Notes: generated by a model not told the origin, from the sequence alone. Positions 1-9,890 are shown, counted from the first letter of the stretch. The stretch is DNA of 31,073 bases from Mesotaenium endlicherianum (GCA_009602735.1 WELA01005757.1:1-31073), one strand, 5' to 3'. Numbers and translations: made by a program.

Positions 1-791
1 ACCCCCCTCGAGTTTGCCTACAACAACACGACGCAGGCCTCTACCCAAGAGTCCCCATTCTTCCTCAACTATGGCTTATATCCAACCACGCCGCTGAGCT
101 TCACGGCTGGCCATGATGAAGTACCTGCAGCAACAGATTTTATGGAGACATTACAGCAGCGAAGAAAGCTCTACAACAGGCGCAAGATGCTCAAGCAAGA
201 GTAGCAAACAGGCCCAGAAGAGAAATTACGTATAGAGTGGGTGACAACGTGTTACTATCATCGAAGAATATTTCCCTGAACAACAGGCCTGCCAGCAGCA
301 AGTTCTCTCCCAAGTATTTGGGACCCTTCAAGATTATCCAGCAAGTCAACCCCGTTGCTTTCAAGCTAGAACTTCCCCAGACTATGCACATCGACCCCGT
401 ATTCCACGCTTCCCTCTTCAAGCCGTATGTGCAACCCGACAACAAGTTCCCAGGACGTGTGACAACCCCACCAGCCCCAACAATAGTGGATGATCATTTG
501 GAGTACGAAGTGGAAGACATAGTGGCTATGAGAAATTTCAGGAGACAGCAGCAATACTTGATCAAGTGGAAAGGATATCCAGATTCGGAGAATAGTTGGG
601 TGGCGGCGCACTACCTTGACAAAGTTCAGAGAAAGTTGAAGCGCTTTCATGCCGCCAACCCCCATCTTGGAGCAGTCCCAAGTCTCTCTACTAGAAGCCC
701 AAAGACTTCAGGGAGGCAGCCTGCCACCATCAAGAAGCAGCAGAAGATCCCTTGGAGGCAGCCTGCAAGAACAAGAAAGAGAAAAAATTGA
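1..791 (+). pseudogene. Element A: 3' end of Ty3/gypsy pol (integrase C-terminus and chromodomain), frameshifted
   Basis: The reading frame is open from base 1 in frame 1 and carries the end of an integrase core (FAYNN, then SPFFLNYG, as in Ty3/gypsy integrases). Near 150-156 the homology moves to frame 3, which continues to the stop at 789-791, so one small indel breaks the gene. The second part holds a GPY/F-type module (YLGPFKI, HIDPVFHASLFKPY) and a chromodomain (EYEVEDIVAMR, then YLIKWKGYPDSENSW), followed by a basic tail. The chromodomain is thought to guide integration to marked chromatin. The 5' part of the element lies outside the window. The sequence differs clearly from element C, so A is another family. 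The identification is firm; the copy is not functional as read. Confidence 0.88.
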
Positions 792-1548
792 CATTAGACA
801 CTCTTCTCTTCTCGCAATTTCTGCACAGAAAACTAAAACTCCTACTGGTGATAGGTCTCTGCCTAATAAGTTCTGAAAATTTACCTGGCTGTATTCCATA
901 AGTAGCCGGTCATTTAGAGTCCAAGTTTGCTCAATTTGGAGCATTGGTGAGAGAGATATGATGCTCTAAGTAGAAGGGGGTCAAGCTGCTGGCATTGTTA
1001 GGGCAGAATATGCCTTCTGACATTGTGCCCTCCCCTGATCTTGGAATGCTCTGAAACTCATGACTCTGGTAGAACATCTTACAGCGCCCAGTTTGAGACT
1101 TACTTTGCAGAATTTGGAGAAGTATAGAAGGACTTATGATTCTCAGAAGTTTCTGCACAGATTTGGAGGAGTGCCTACTCTCTCAGCTCTCAGCGACACT
1201 CCAGAAATTAGAATGCTCTTAAATTTGGTGACCCGGTAGAGTTCTCCGACGCGGTCCGTCTGGCACTTGAATTTTTTAGATTTGAAGCAATTCTGTGGAC
1301 GCTATGAATTTTTGAATTCGTGGCAGATTCTGGGCCAACTTGTATAATTTTCTTTATCATCAAGGAGTAGGCTAGCCAATAAGGTCACACCACCCACGAC
1401 CTTGCCTAGTCTACCTTACATGTGTAGCACCTGACTTGGCGCCTTGGACTAATCCTCTTCACATGCGTGGCATCTTACTTGAAGCTGTTGACTAGTCTGC
1501 TCCACATGTGTAAGACCTGACTTGACGCGCCGAGGCGTCGCTTTTTCT
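792..1548 (+). other. Element A 3' untranslated region
   Basis: This stretch of about 760 bases between the chromodomain stop and the polypurine tract has no convincing coding potential. It holds only short chance ORFs and, near its end, a three-copy 43-bp repeat. It is best read as the 3' non-coding part of element A. Confidence 0.6.
1406..1534 (+). repeat. Three imperfect 43-bp tandem repeats upstream of the element A PPT
   Basis: Units start at 1406, 1449 and 1492, exactly 43 bases apart. Each begins with CTAGTC or CTAATC, has an ACATGTG-like core and ends near CTGACTTG or CTTACTTG. They sit just before the polypurine tract, a common place for minisatellites in plant LTR elements. Function is unknown. 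Confidence 0.6.
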
Positions 1549-1561
1549 GGCGGGGGGGTGA
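1549..1561 (+). other. Element A polypurine tract
   Basis: A G-rich run (GGCGGGGGGGTGA) lies directly against the TG that opens the LTR, as expected for the primer of plus-strand DNA synthesis in an element in + orientation. Confidence 0.7.
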
Positions 1562-2064
1562 TGTAGTGATTTGAGTTATTATATATTAGTTTGCATAAAT
1601 TTTAATGTTTTCACATATATTTGGAGTAGTATTGTGTGGATTCAAGTGTGAATAGGTACTCTAGTAACTTGGTTCATGTCCTTTGAACCTTCTAAGGCAT
1701 TTTCGAAGTTAGAGGAAAGACCTAGAAGAACTCCACGTGGCAAAAGTCAAATGTGCCATTTTTATGTCAAAAGGACATGTGTACATTATTCTAAAAAGAG
1801 GTTGCAAGTTTTGGGATGTGTTGGGTGCCAACACATCAACATACACCTTCCTAGAAATTATTTATTATGCAAGTATATAAACAAGAGCTAGAACATAGAA
1901 AGACATTCCAGAAACACTCTTGTACTTGCCAAAATCCAGAAATATATTAACTTTCAAGAAGCCATCTCTCTTTCAAGAAGCTACCACTTGTGTTCAAAGA
2001 TCTTTGTCTTGAATAGATGAAGTATTATATTTCACTAAGTACTTCATCTATTTGTTTCACTACA
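1562..2064 (+). repeat. Element A 3' LTR (503 bp)
   Basis: The LTR starts TGTAGTG and ends CACTACA, a perfect 7-bp terminal inverted repeat of the TG...CA type. It is preceded by a polypurine tract and contains a TATA box. Directly after it, sequence of a different element (B) begins within a protease domain, with neither PBS nor gag. It is therefore the 3' LTR of A, and A was inserted into B. The five bases after it (CTGGT, 2065-2069) should be one copy of the target duplication; the other lies outside the window. Confidence 0.85.
1874..1881 (+). promoter_or_regulatory. TATA box in the element A LTR
   Basis: TATATAAA lies about 310 bases into the LTR, in an AT-rich setting. It would place the U3/R boundary near 1905-1915. 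The motif is canonical, but use of the promoter is inferred. Confidence 0.55.
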
Positions 2065-3488
2065 CTGGTGAAAAAGTGGCGTATCCTTGTGCAGAAGAAT
2101 TATGAGCCTGAGGAGGCAATTTTGGCGAATGGGCAGAGACTCAAGTGTGGTGCACCTACGGAAGCTATTCACGTGGAAGTAGCGGGGCACCGGAGTAAGG
2201 AAGTTATGGAGCAGGCGGAGTTGGGTCACCATGAGGTGATATTGGGCCGACCATGGCTGAGAAAAGCCAACCCTCAAGTGCACTGGAGCACAGGAGAAGT
2301 AAAGGTCCAAGGGCGTGATGGTCGAATGGAGACCGCGAAACAGGTGGAGGTAGATACGACCACAAGTAATTGTCTTCTGTCGAGCCTACAATTTAAGAAG
2401 CTATGCAGGGCAAATCAGGTGAAGGAGATGTACCTTGTTTTGGTGGCCCTGGCCAGGTCATCAGATGGAGCAAGCGTGAATCCTAACAGCCTGGGCAAAT
2501 GTACATTGCCCGAGGAGCAAGTAGTGGTGTCTGATCCCCTTGCTCAGAATGAGCAGAGCCCAACTGCTCAAGAGAAGAAGCCTGCTGAGATGCCTGCCCA
2601 AATTAAGGCGCTGTTGGAGGAGTTCAAGTGCGTATTTCCTGAGGAGCTACCCGCAGGATTACCTCCACAGAGAGCTATGGAGCACAAGATTGAGTTGGAA
2701 CCAGGGAGCAAGCCACCAGTGAGACCCGCTTATTGTCAATCGTTTGCGGAGTTGGACGAGTTGAAGAAGCAGCTGACAGAGTTATTGGAGAAGGGATTCA
2801 TCCGACCCAGCGAGTCTCCATTTGCAGCGCTAGTCTTATTTGTGAAGAAGAAGGATGGGACTATGTTGATGTGTGTCGACTACCGAGCACTCAACAAGGT
2901 CACCATCAAGAACAGGTACCCACTTCCACGAGTGGACGAGTTTATTGACAGGCTTGTCGGGGCGAAGTATTTCTCGAAGATTGATTTGTGGAGTGGCTAT
3001 CACCAGGTACGAATTGCGGAAGGAGACGTTCAGAAGACTGCTTTCAGGACTTGCTATGGTTTATTCGAGTTCACAGTCATGCCTTCTGGGTTGACTAATG
3101 CACTTGCTACATTCATAAGACTCATGAATAGTATCTTCAGACCCTACTTGGATCAGTTTGTGGTGGTATTTTTGGACGGCATCCTGATCTATTCAAAGAC
3201 CTTGGAAGAGCATGGGGAGCATCTGAGGAAGGTGTTAGAGGTCTTGAGAGATCAGAAGCTATATGGGAAGATGAGCAAATGCGACTTCTGTCTCAAGGAG
3301 GTCGAGTTTCTTGGGCACATAGTGGGAGCTGAAGGAGTCAAGGTGGAACAGAAGAAGGTGCAAGCAGTCAAAGATTGGCCGGTACCTGCTGATATTCATC
3401 AACTCAGGAGTTTCCTTGGCATGGCAAATTATTATCGACGTTTCATTGAAGGATTTGCCAAGGTGTGTGCACCGCTCACGGACATGTT
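2065..3488 (+). pseudogene. Element B: Ty3/gypsy protease-reverse transcriptase fragment
   Basis: One open frame runs from the LTR edge to 3488. It begins inside the retropepsin region ([17 protein letters not shown], the C-terminal part of the fold) without the catalytic DSG/DGG motif. RT follows: [34 protein letters not shown], a degenerate [11 protein letters not shown], and FLDG where the catalytic FLDD pair is expected. The thumb/connection ends with [18 protein letters not shown]. Gag, RNase H and integrase are missing. The upstream frame running through the LTR, with an ATG at 2017, is accidental. The lost second aspartate and the truncation at both ends make it non-functional. The 3' break is the insertion of a C-type LTR at 3489. 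Confidence 0.85.
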
Positions 3489-4187
3489 TGAAATGAATCG
3501 ACTTACCAAATAAGCGATTAACAATTAATAAAGATCTTTATATCAGCAAGTAATCTTTATGGTATTTTTCGTTGACTGGTTAAACGGCAAAGGACAACAC
3601 ACTAGCAGTGAATAATACTCATAAGTCAAATGCGAGTAAACTAGCATCAATAATGCAAATCATGAAACTCATACATAAGCAAGGGTAGAAGACAGTGCGT
3701 ATCAATGGCTTCTCGCCTTGGATTCAGATCTCTCTCAGTAAGCTGTACAAGAGAGTTGGCCTCGTTTCTGAATGCCGAACTCGATAGCAATGCCTAGCAT
3801 ATGTACATGGAATGAGTTTACTGTTCAACGGCCAGTGCGATGGCACCGCCTACCCAGGAGTTAACCACGTTGGTAGGACCTCGGTTAACCAAATCCACCT
3901 CCATCTCCCATCATCCCGAATAGCCATCCATCATAGGGATGTCATCTGGCCATTCATCTAGCATATCGTCCTTAGATGCATATCAAGGCAGTTCGCTGCT
4001 ACCGAGTACGGAAGTCAGCTGGCTGTCAAAGAATGTGTCAGCAAGCTGACTTATATGGACTTCAGCGGCTCAGCGGCTCAGCCTGCTGCTTCCGGCTGAG
4101 TCATTAAATTGGTATTAAATATTAAGTCCAGCAGACTGATTACTAACTAGAGTTCAGTAGGCTGAACTTAAATAACTATTATATTCT
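3489..4187 (-). repeat. C-type LTR, U3 end truncated
   Basis: It starts on the + strand with TGAAATGAATCG, the reverse of the ...CGATTCATTTCA end of the LTRs of element C, and follows them closely for about 690 bases. It then stops around 4187, before the last 35-45 bases ending GATTCATTACA. The next bases match the pol interior of the C family in the opposite orientation, so a deletion or rearrangement joined two elements here. It also carries a local CGGCTCAG duplication near 4065-4080. Its left edge interrupts element B. Confidence 0.8.
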
Positions 4188-5680
4188 TTGCTAAGTGAGG
4201 AGAACAATGCGAAAGTCAGGAAAAGTTAGTCCCCCCTATTCTACGGCATTGTATGATTGCAGGTAGGACGGTGAGGGCATTTGTTGACGGAGGGACGTCA
4301 CATACTTTTATCCAAAAGGACTTAGTTAAGCGGCTAAGGCTGCCTACTGTCACCCAAGGGAATAGAAAAATATTCCTTGGAGATACCTCAAGTATCCCGA
4401 GAGGAGTTATAACCAAGCCTATCGACGTCCAGTTAGGTTCTGGCATTGCAGTTCTAACTGAAACGCTTACATTTGCGGTACTCAATACTGGCTTTTATGA
4501 TCTCGTGCTAGGCAGGTCTTGGCTTAACAGACATCAAGCTGAAGTGTGTTGGAGCAGAGGTACAGTTAAAGTGAGAGAAGCCACTGACGGGCAGACTAAC
4601 TTGGCACCCACCAGAGCTCTTCCTCTTGTCTTGTATGGATGGCAAATGAAAGAGAAGAAGAGGCTTCCAGGAGGATGCAAATTCCTGAATGCAATGGAGT
4701 TCATCGAAAGCTGGAACCAGAAGGAAGACAGAGTATTTTGTCTGTTGCCAAAAGAGGTACCTCCTCAACTTGAAAAAGTGGTTGAGAGAAAAGTGAGCCC
4801 TTCGGAGCACCCTACTGTTGCAAAAATTGTTGCTCAGTATATTGATGTTTTTAATATGCCTCCGGAACTGCCTCCTAAGAGGGAAATAGATCATAAGATT
4901 GATTTATTACCTGAAAGTCAGTCACCTTGGCAACGCACCTATGGCTTGTCTTATGTGGAGAGCAAAAAGTTGAAAACACAGATTGCAGAGCTGAAGGAAA
5001 ATGGTTATATGGTGTTCAATAAGATAGATCTTTCCCCCAGTAAATCACCTTATGGCTCACCCATCCTATTTTTTAAGAAGAAGGATGGTAGTATGCAAAT
5101 TTGTGTGGATTACAGAGCTCTTAACAGAATTACAATAAAAAACAATTATGCTTTACCCAGGATCGAGGACTTGCTTGATACTTTGTCTAGTGCTAAAGTA
5201 TTTCAATAAGATAGATCTCAAGAGTGGCTATCATCAAATCAGAATTGCTGAAGGAGATCAACAAAAGACTGCCTTCCGCACACGTTATGGACATTATGAG
5301 TTGAACGTGATGCCATTTGGACTGACTAATGCTCCTGCGACCTTCATGGGTGCTATGAATGACATTTCCAGGCCTTACTTGGATAAGTTTGTGCAAGTCG
5401 TCTTGGATTACAATTTGTTTTTCTTTAAAAATGAAGCTGAGCATACTGAGCACTAAAAGACATTCATGGACACTCTGAGAAGAATTCGATTATATGTTAA
5501 AATGAGCAAGTGTGATGTCTTTAAGGAAAGTATTGAATTCTTAGGCCACGTTATCAGTAAAGAGGGCATTAGTGTGGATCCTAAGAAAGTCCAGACCATA
5601 AGGGACTGGCCAATACCACAATCTGTCTCGGACGTTAGATCCTTCCTTGGGTTGGCTAACTACTAAAGAAGATTCATTGA
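4188..5680 (+). pseudogene. Element D, part 1: degenerate protease-RT, related to element C
   Basis: The sequence is collinear with the pol of C but on the + strand and older. Homology begins about 60 bases before the protease. Visible are [10 protein letters not shown] (protease active site, DGG-S form), [16 protein letters not shown], and RT with [15 protein letters not shown]. At about 5200 one extra T gives a frameshift and stop. The next segment has [15 protein letters not shown] and [11 protein letters not shown], but VLDY where FLDD is needed. Stops follow at 5454-5456 and in FLGLANY* (5664-5666). A 7-codon insertion lies near 5011-5031. The gene is cut at 5680 by the insertion of C and resumes at 14474. 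Confidence 0.88.
5676..5680. repeat. Target-site duplication of element C, left copy (ATTGA)
   Basis: ATTGA directly precedes the LTR at 5681 and recurs directly after the other LTR at 14474-14478. Five bases is the usual Ty3/gypsy duplication. The D reading frame continues across the two copies. Confidence 0.93.
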
Positions 5681-6400
5681 TGAAATAAATCGACTTACCA
5701 AATAGGCGATTAACAGTTAATAAAGATCTTTATATCAGCAAGTAATCTTTATGGTATTTTCCGTTAACTGGTTTAACGGCAAAGGACAACACACTAGCAG
5801 TGAATAATACTCGTCAGTCAAATGAGAGTAAACTAGCATCAATAATGCAAATCAGTAAACTCATACATAAGCAAGGTTGGAAGACAGTGCGTATCAATGG
5901 CTTCTCGCCTTGGATTTAGATATCTCTCAGTAAGCTGTACAAGAGAGTTGGCCTCGTGTCCGAATGCCGAACTCGAGAGCAATGCCTAGCATATGTACAT
6001 GGAATGAGTTTACTGTTCAACGGTCAGTGCGATGGCACCGCCTACCCGGGAGTTATCCACGTTGGTAGGACCTCGGTTAACCAAATCCACCGCCATCTCC
6101 CATCATCCCGAATAGCCATCCATCGTGGGGATGTCATCTGGCCATTCATCTAGCAGGTGGTACTTAAATGCATGTCAAGGCAGTTCGCTACTACCGAGTA
6201 CGGAAGTCAGCTGGCTGTCAAAGAATGGGTCAGCAAGCTGACTTATATGGACTTCGTCCTGCTGCTTCTGGCTGAGTCATTAAACTGATAATTATGTAAA
6301 GTCCAGCAGACTGACTATTAACTGAAGTTCAGCAGGCTGAACTTAATTAACTATTACATTTAAATGAATATCATATCCACTAATATACTGATTCATTACA
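5681..6400 (-). repeat. Element C 3' LTR (720 bp)
   Basis: On the minus strand it runs TGTAATGAATCAG...CGATTTATTTCA, with imperfect terminal inverted repeats around AATGAATC/GATTCATT. It is bounded by the PPT at 6401 and ATTGA at 5676-5680. A U3 block around 6153-6172 differs from the 5' LTR of the same element but matches the C2 LTR at 28258-28978. Confidence 0.93.
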
Positions 6401-6418
6401 ATCCCTCCAACTTAACTT
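6401..6418 (-). other. Element C polypurine tract
   Basis: The minus strand reads AAGTTAAGTTGGAGGGAT directly before the TGTAATG that opens the 3' LTR. This is the expected primer for plus-strand synthesis. The same tract stands at 22792 and 28979, and a GGGGAGAT form at 17939. Confidence 0.85.
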
Positions 6419-6435
6419 GTTATCGCCTCGACAAC
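6419..6435 (-). other. Conserved hairpin next to the PPT
   Basis: Minus-strand RNA would read GUUGUCG-AGG-CGAUAAC: a 7-bp stem with one G-U pair and a 3-base loop, immediately upstream of the PPT. Equivalent hairpins stand at the PPTs of E, F and C2. Confidence 0.6.
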
Positions 6436-6512
6436 ATTATACTGCAAAGCCTTAACAAAAGAAACTGACCCTGACCAGCCTCCCCTACTGACTGCCTTTT
6501 TAGCCTGTCACC

Positions 6513-8189
6513 TTAAGGGGTTGTTCCTTGGGCTTCAGGATCAGGAGACGGAGATCTGGACCTAGATCTGGACAGCCCTCTAGGTCTGTCACCTGGCCTT
6601 CTAAAGAACCCTGTTTGCTCTAAAGTTGGACCTCGAGGAGAACGAAGGATGGTAGCCTGCTCTTCAACCACTTGGGTGTTGATCCCCACATAGACAGGCA
6701 TTCCAGTAGGATGCTGAAATACATTGGCTAGAGGTACATGCCCCTGAGCGGAGGGGGAGGCCGGCATACCTCTGGCCCACCCGCGTGTCCCTCTTCTGGC
6801 ACCCCTATCCTCTGGGGATTTCTGCCTGTGTCTGCTGCCCAATACAGTCAGATCAGCTTCTTCCCCTGCTTGGGCAGGTGGGCTGGGAAAGCGAGTGCGG
6901 GGTCCAGTTGCCTCCATAACGGGGATCACATTCCAAACACCTGATCGTGGTTCTTTAAGAAGCGCCCCTACCTGTCCCTGGGTATCCTGAGTACCTGCTG
7001 CTGATGCTTCTCCTCTGCCCTGTTCTTCTTCCTGCTCCTCCTCATCCTCCTCCTCAGAGAGAGTAGGGGTCTCGTCCACTAAGTCGTCCTGCTCCCTAGT
7101 AGACATGGAGTAGTCTACCGACCTCCCTTTCTTAGGGCGCGCTGGAGGTTGCTTGGCCTTCAGCCTGCTGATATCTATCCGGCCTGCATTCTTTGCCCAT
7201 TTGACAAAGGCATGCTTTCCCTTAGAGAAGTAGTCTCTTCCCCTCCTCCTATGTTCCTTGGTCTCTGCATTCATATTGCTCAGGCATCCATTCAGCCTGG
7301 GGTCCCAAGGGGCAATGTGAGGTGGTAGGATGAGATAGCCGTCTAGGCCATAGTGGAAGTCATCCGGTTGGGCTCGGTCACACTCCTGCTTCTTATTTGT
7401 GACGGTCATCCACCTCCAGTCTGTTGGCTGCTGGTAGTACTGGGGTCCGTGCTCAGCCTTCCTCAGTTTACACGGGAACCAGTGGGGAGAGAACATCTGC
7501 TGTCCTGCTTCCCTGGCCAAGTACTCCCAGCTCCTTCTCTCAACTTCATTGTAAGCTGGCAGGAGTGTGAGGTAGAATACCGTATCCTTAAAGCTATCGG
7601 GCCGCATGCTCACCATCCGGATGAGTCTCTGATCTCCCACTATTCCCGGTATGGGGACCGGCTTGTCCTCTGAATCATCTGCGAGATACCGGGCCTGCTC
7701 TGCTGTATAGCCCACCATCTTAGCATAATCTTCGTAAAGGACCACGCCGGTGTGTGTCTCGATGTACCTGTCCAGTGCTGTAGCTCCTTCCTTCTGTAGC
7801 AGTGTTGTCTGTTCCAGCCTGTTGATCTCCTGGGCTGCCAGCAATGCTTCCTTCAGGTTATCGAAGTTTTGGCCACCCACCACAGTATACCTGTAAGTGG
7901 CCAAGCTCTTCTGTCTGTCCGCTTCAATCTTTTTTCTTTTCTCCTCTTCTGCCGCTGCCGCTTCTTCTTGCTGTTTCTTCTGTCTCTCCTCCTCAGCCTT
8001 CCTGAGGTTTTCCGCTTCCTGATCCTTCTTCCTCTGTGCCTCTTCTGCCGCCTCTTGTTGTTTGCGGACCCTTTCTTGTTCTCTCCTGGTGAGGGACGTC
8101 GCCGCCAGCTCCTTCTGGTATTGCTCCATTGTCCTCCTGGCTTCTTCTGCCTTGCGCTTTCTGTCCTCCTTTTGTGTGGTGGGCGCCAT
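6513..8189 (-). CDS. Element C accessory ORF (558 aa): coiled coil, conserved domain and SR-rich tail, in env position
   Basis: This ORF lies in the sense orientation between the chromodomain and the 3' LTR. I recognise no named family. Residues 8-97 are Lys/Glu/Gln-rich heptad-like sequence, probably a coiled coil. Residues 99-301 form the part best conserved among the four copies here: YRYTVVG, DYAKMVGYT, DSFKD, YNEVERRSWE, HWFPC, PTDWRWMT and LPPHIAPWDPRLNG. A basic KKGRSVDYS (353-361), an acidic run (376-390) and a tail with SRSRSRSPSP follow. There is no signal peptide or membrane segment, so it is not a classical envelope. The frame is open up to 8213, but the copy in F also begins near this point and a splice acceptor ends at 8191; I therefore take the ATG at 8187-8189. 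RNA or chromatin binding is possible but unproven. Confidence 0.85.
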   Translation of the reverse strand: MAPTTQKEDRKRKAEEARRTMEQYQKELAATSLTRREQERVRKQQEAAEEAQRKKDQEAENLRKAEEERQKKQQEEAAAAEEEKRKKIEADRQKSLATYRYTVVGGQNFDNLKEALLAAQEINRLEQTTLLQKEGATALDRYIETHTGVVLYEDYAKMVGYTAEQARYLADDSEDKPVPIPGIVGDQRLIRMVSMRPDSFKDTVFYLTLLPAYNEVERRSWEYLAREAGQQMFSPHWFPCKLRKAEHGPQYYQQPTDWRWMTVTNKKQECDRAQPDDFHYGLDGYLILPPHIAPWDPRLNGCLSNMNAETKEHRRRGRDYFSKGKHAFVKWAKNAGRIDISRLKAKQPPARPKKGRSVDYSMSTREQDDLVDETPTLSEEEDEEEQEEEQGRGEASAAGTQDTQGQVGALLKEPRSGVWNVIPVMEATGPRTRFPSPPAQAGEEADLTVLGSRHRQKSPEDRGARRGTRGWARGMPASPSAQGHVPLANVFQHPTGMPVYVGINTQVVEEQATILRSPRGPTLEQTGFFRRPGDRPRGLSRSRSRSPSPDPEAQGTTP

Positions 8190-8220
8190 CCTGCACATGT
8201 AACCAGGGCACAAGTTAGTA
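8190..8220 (-). promoter_or_regulatory. Predicted 3' splice site before the accessory ORF
   Basis: The minus strand has TACTAAC at 8220-8214, a perfect match to the strongest known branch-point consensus. About 24 bases later comes TGTGCAG (AG at 8192-8191), followed at once by GATGGCG, which contains the start codon. Spacing and order fit a spliceosomal acceptor. The pairing donor may be GTAAGT at 13771-13766. Actual splicing is inferred. Confidence 0.65.
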
Positions 8221-8390
8221 GGATATGGACCTTTGTCATAGGGATTGCAGGAAGTATGTTAGTATTTAGTATAGTGGCTTCGCTGCTGTTTACCTTACAG
8301 GATGATTGCTAAAAGTTGACGTAGTTGCGATGCGCTACACATAAACGTATGAGTGTGTTTTTATCGCTCTCGCTCACTAACTGTCATATA

Positions 8391-8414
8391 TTTTCCCCTC
8401 CAACTTAAATGGAG
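8391..8414 (-). other. Second, internal PPT-like tract of element C
   Basis: On the minus strand CTCCA-TTTAAGT-TGGAG is followed by GGGAAAA. It resembles the terminal PPT (AAGTTGGAGGG) and can form a small hairpin. It lies about 50 bases after the integrase stop, so the accessory ORF is bracketed by two PPT-like tracts. The rest of the gap 8221-8456 shows no ORF. Confidence 0.5.
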
Positions 8415-8456
8415 ACAGGACCGCCTGTCACCTTCCCGTGTCAACTGAAATGACAG

Positions 8457-9890
8457 TTATGGAGGGACTCCAGCGGCCCGAAGGTGGAACCGTGTCAACG
8501 CCCCTTTGGCATTGGTCAAGTGGTCCTTAAACTCCCAAGTGTCCCCAGAGGCATCGTAACCCTTCCATCGAATGAGGTATTTCATGACATATTTAGACGA
8601 TCGACGGACCGAGCGAGCGTCTAAAATCTCATCGACCTCATATTCCTCAGGGTCGCCGTCCCGGACAGCGGGGACCGGTCCCGGTTGGACAGGGAACCGA
8701 CCTGTGAACAGTGTATCACCTTTGATGTACGGTTCCAGGAAGGAGACATTAAAGACCGGGTGCCCCTTGTATTCAGCTGACATGTTCAGTTTGTAAGCAT
8801 TCTGACCGACACGACGGACCACCGAATATGGACCGACCCAGACAGGGCCAAGCTTTTTCTTGACCACACCAGGGAGGTACAGGTGCTGAGAATGCAGTTT
8901 GACTAAATCCCCCTTGGAAAATGTCAGTTCCCGACGGTGTTGATTAGCGTATTTTTGTTGGTTTTCTTGGGCCGTGTGCAAGTTTCGTTGGACTTCTGAC
9001 AGGGTGTCAGCAAACTCCTGAGTTAACTGGAGAGAGACCGGATTGTCAATCCCTTCAGGGTGAGTTAAAGATTTCCCTAGCACATCCAGAGGAGACTTAG
9101 GGACTCTACCCAGGCTGAGTTCAAAAGGAGTCTTACCCGTTGACGCATGCACCGCACTGTTGACCGCAAACTGAATTTGAGGCAACAGGTCATCCCAATT
9201 ATCTTGTTTTTGGTTAATATATGCTCTCAGCACCTCTTCCAAAACTCTGTTAGTTCTTTCAGTCTGCCCATCAGTCTGAGGGTGGTTTGCTGTGCTGAGC
9301 AGCTGTTTGACTCCCATTAACCCCATCAAAGCTCTCCAGAACTTAGAGGTGAATTTTGAGTCTCTGTCTGAGATGATATTAGAAGGGAGCCCATGTTGGC
9401 ATACTACATGGTTGTAAAACTGTCTCGCTGTTTCGAGTGCAGTCACTTTGACAGTTGTGGGGATAAAAATGACCATTTTTGTCAGTTTATCCACGACTAC
9501 CAGTATTGAATCATGCCCGTTGGCAGTTCTTGGTAGTGAGACCACCCAGTCCATGGATATAGTTTCCCAGCGTCCAGCTGGGATGGGCAGCGGTTGCAAG
9601 AGACCTCCGGGTGGTGTGTGCCGAGACTTATTTCTCTGACACTGGTCACAGGACTTGACATATTTCAAGACCTCCCGGGGTAACCCCTCCCAATGATAAT
9701 GTTTTGCCAGTTTGCCAACAGTTTTGGCCTGCCCCAAATGTCCACCCAGGAGACTGTCATGAGCTTGACTCCGTAAGAAAGACCTTATTTCCAAGTTATT
9801 AGGAATGACCAGCTTCAGCCGGCCTGAAGTGGTTTCAGTCACCCAGACCCCTCCCTTGAGCTTATACCCGAGTGCGGTAGCACGACACAC
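8457..9890 (-). CDS. Element C integrase with GPY/F module and chromodomain
   Basis: Integrase inserts the cDNA into host DNA. Counting from the GTG at 9890, the HHCC zinc site is H44, H51, C81, C84. The catalytic triad is D114 (SMDWV), D175 (ISDRDSKF) and E211 (QTERTNR), with the usual 35 residues between the last two. [13 protein letters not shown] (348-360) and FLEPY (384-388) form the GPY/F region. The chromodomain covers about 416-470, with Y417, W442 and W452 as likely cage residues. There is no good ATG: integrase should be part of the pol polyprotein, but it lies in the -1 frame relative to the RNase H frame, overlapping it by 52 bases. An extra GT in GTGTGTGT near 9883-9890 explains the break. 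D has no such break. Confidence 0.93.
   Translation of the reverse strand: MCRATALGYKLKGGVWVTETTSGRLKLVIPNNLEIRSFLRSQAHDSLLGGHLGQAKTVGKLAKHYHWEGLPREVLKYVKSCDQCQRNKSRHTPPGGLLQPLPIPAGRWETISMDWVVSLPRTANGHDSILVVVDKLTKMVIFIPTTVKVTALETARQFYNHVVCQHGLPSNIISDRDSKFTSKFWRALMGLMGVKQLLSTANHPQTDGQTERTNRVLEEVLRAYINQKQDNWDDLLPQIQFAVNSAVHASTGKTPFELSLGRVPKSPLDVLGKSLTHPEGIDNPVSLQLTQEFADTLSEVQRNLHTAQENQQKYANQHRRELTFSKGDLVKLHSQHLYLPGVVKKKLGPVWVGPYSVVRRVGQNAYKLNMSAEYKGHPVFNVSFLEPYIKGDTLFTGRFPVQPGPVPAVRDGDPEEYEVDEILDARSVRRSSKYVMKYLIRWKGYDASGDTWEFKDHLTNAKGALTRFHLRAAGVPP

Noticed and set aside
2017-2064. ATG-led start of the 498-aa frame within the element A LTR
   Set aside because: The frame runs by chance from the LTR into element B; B coding sequence begins at 2065, inside the protease, with no natural start.
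3720-3960. Small ORFs with ...PGVNHVGRTSVNQIHRHLPSSRIAIH... in C-type LTRs (also near 5956, 13960 and 28464)
   Set aside because: They lie in LTR sequence, vary in start and integrity, and their conservation follows the nucleotide hairpin module rather than a protein.
6513-8189. Accessory ORF as a retroviral envelope gene
   Set aside because: No signal peptide, no hydrophobic fusion or transmembrane segment and no cysteine pattern of a glycoprotein; only position and splicing resemble env.
8190-8213. Eight extra N-terminal residues of the accessory ORF
   Set aside because: They lie across the predicted splice acceptor and are not shared by the F and D copies, so the start at 8189 is preferred.
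7869-8312. Leu/Phe-rich ORF opposite the accessory ORF (and 30448-30891), looking like a membrane protein
   Set aside because: It is the antisense shadow of the Lys/Glu-rich coiled-coil codons (CTT/TTC runs).
9839-9890. A second programmed frameshift between RNase H and integrase
   Set aside because: No canonical heptamer or clear downstream hairpin is visible, and the related element D is in one frame here; GT-run slippage is simpler.
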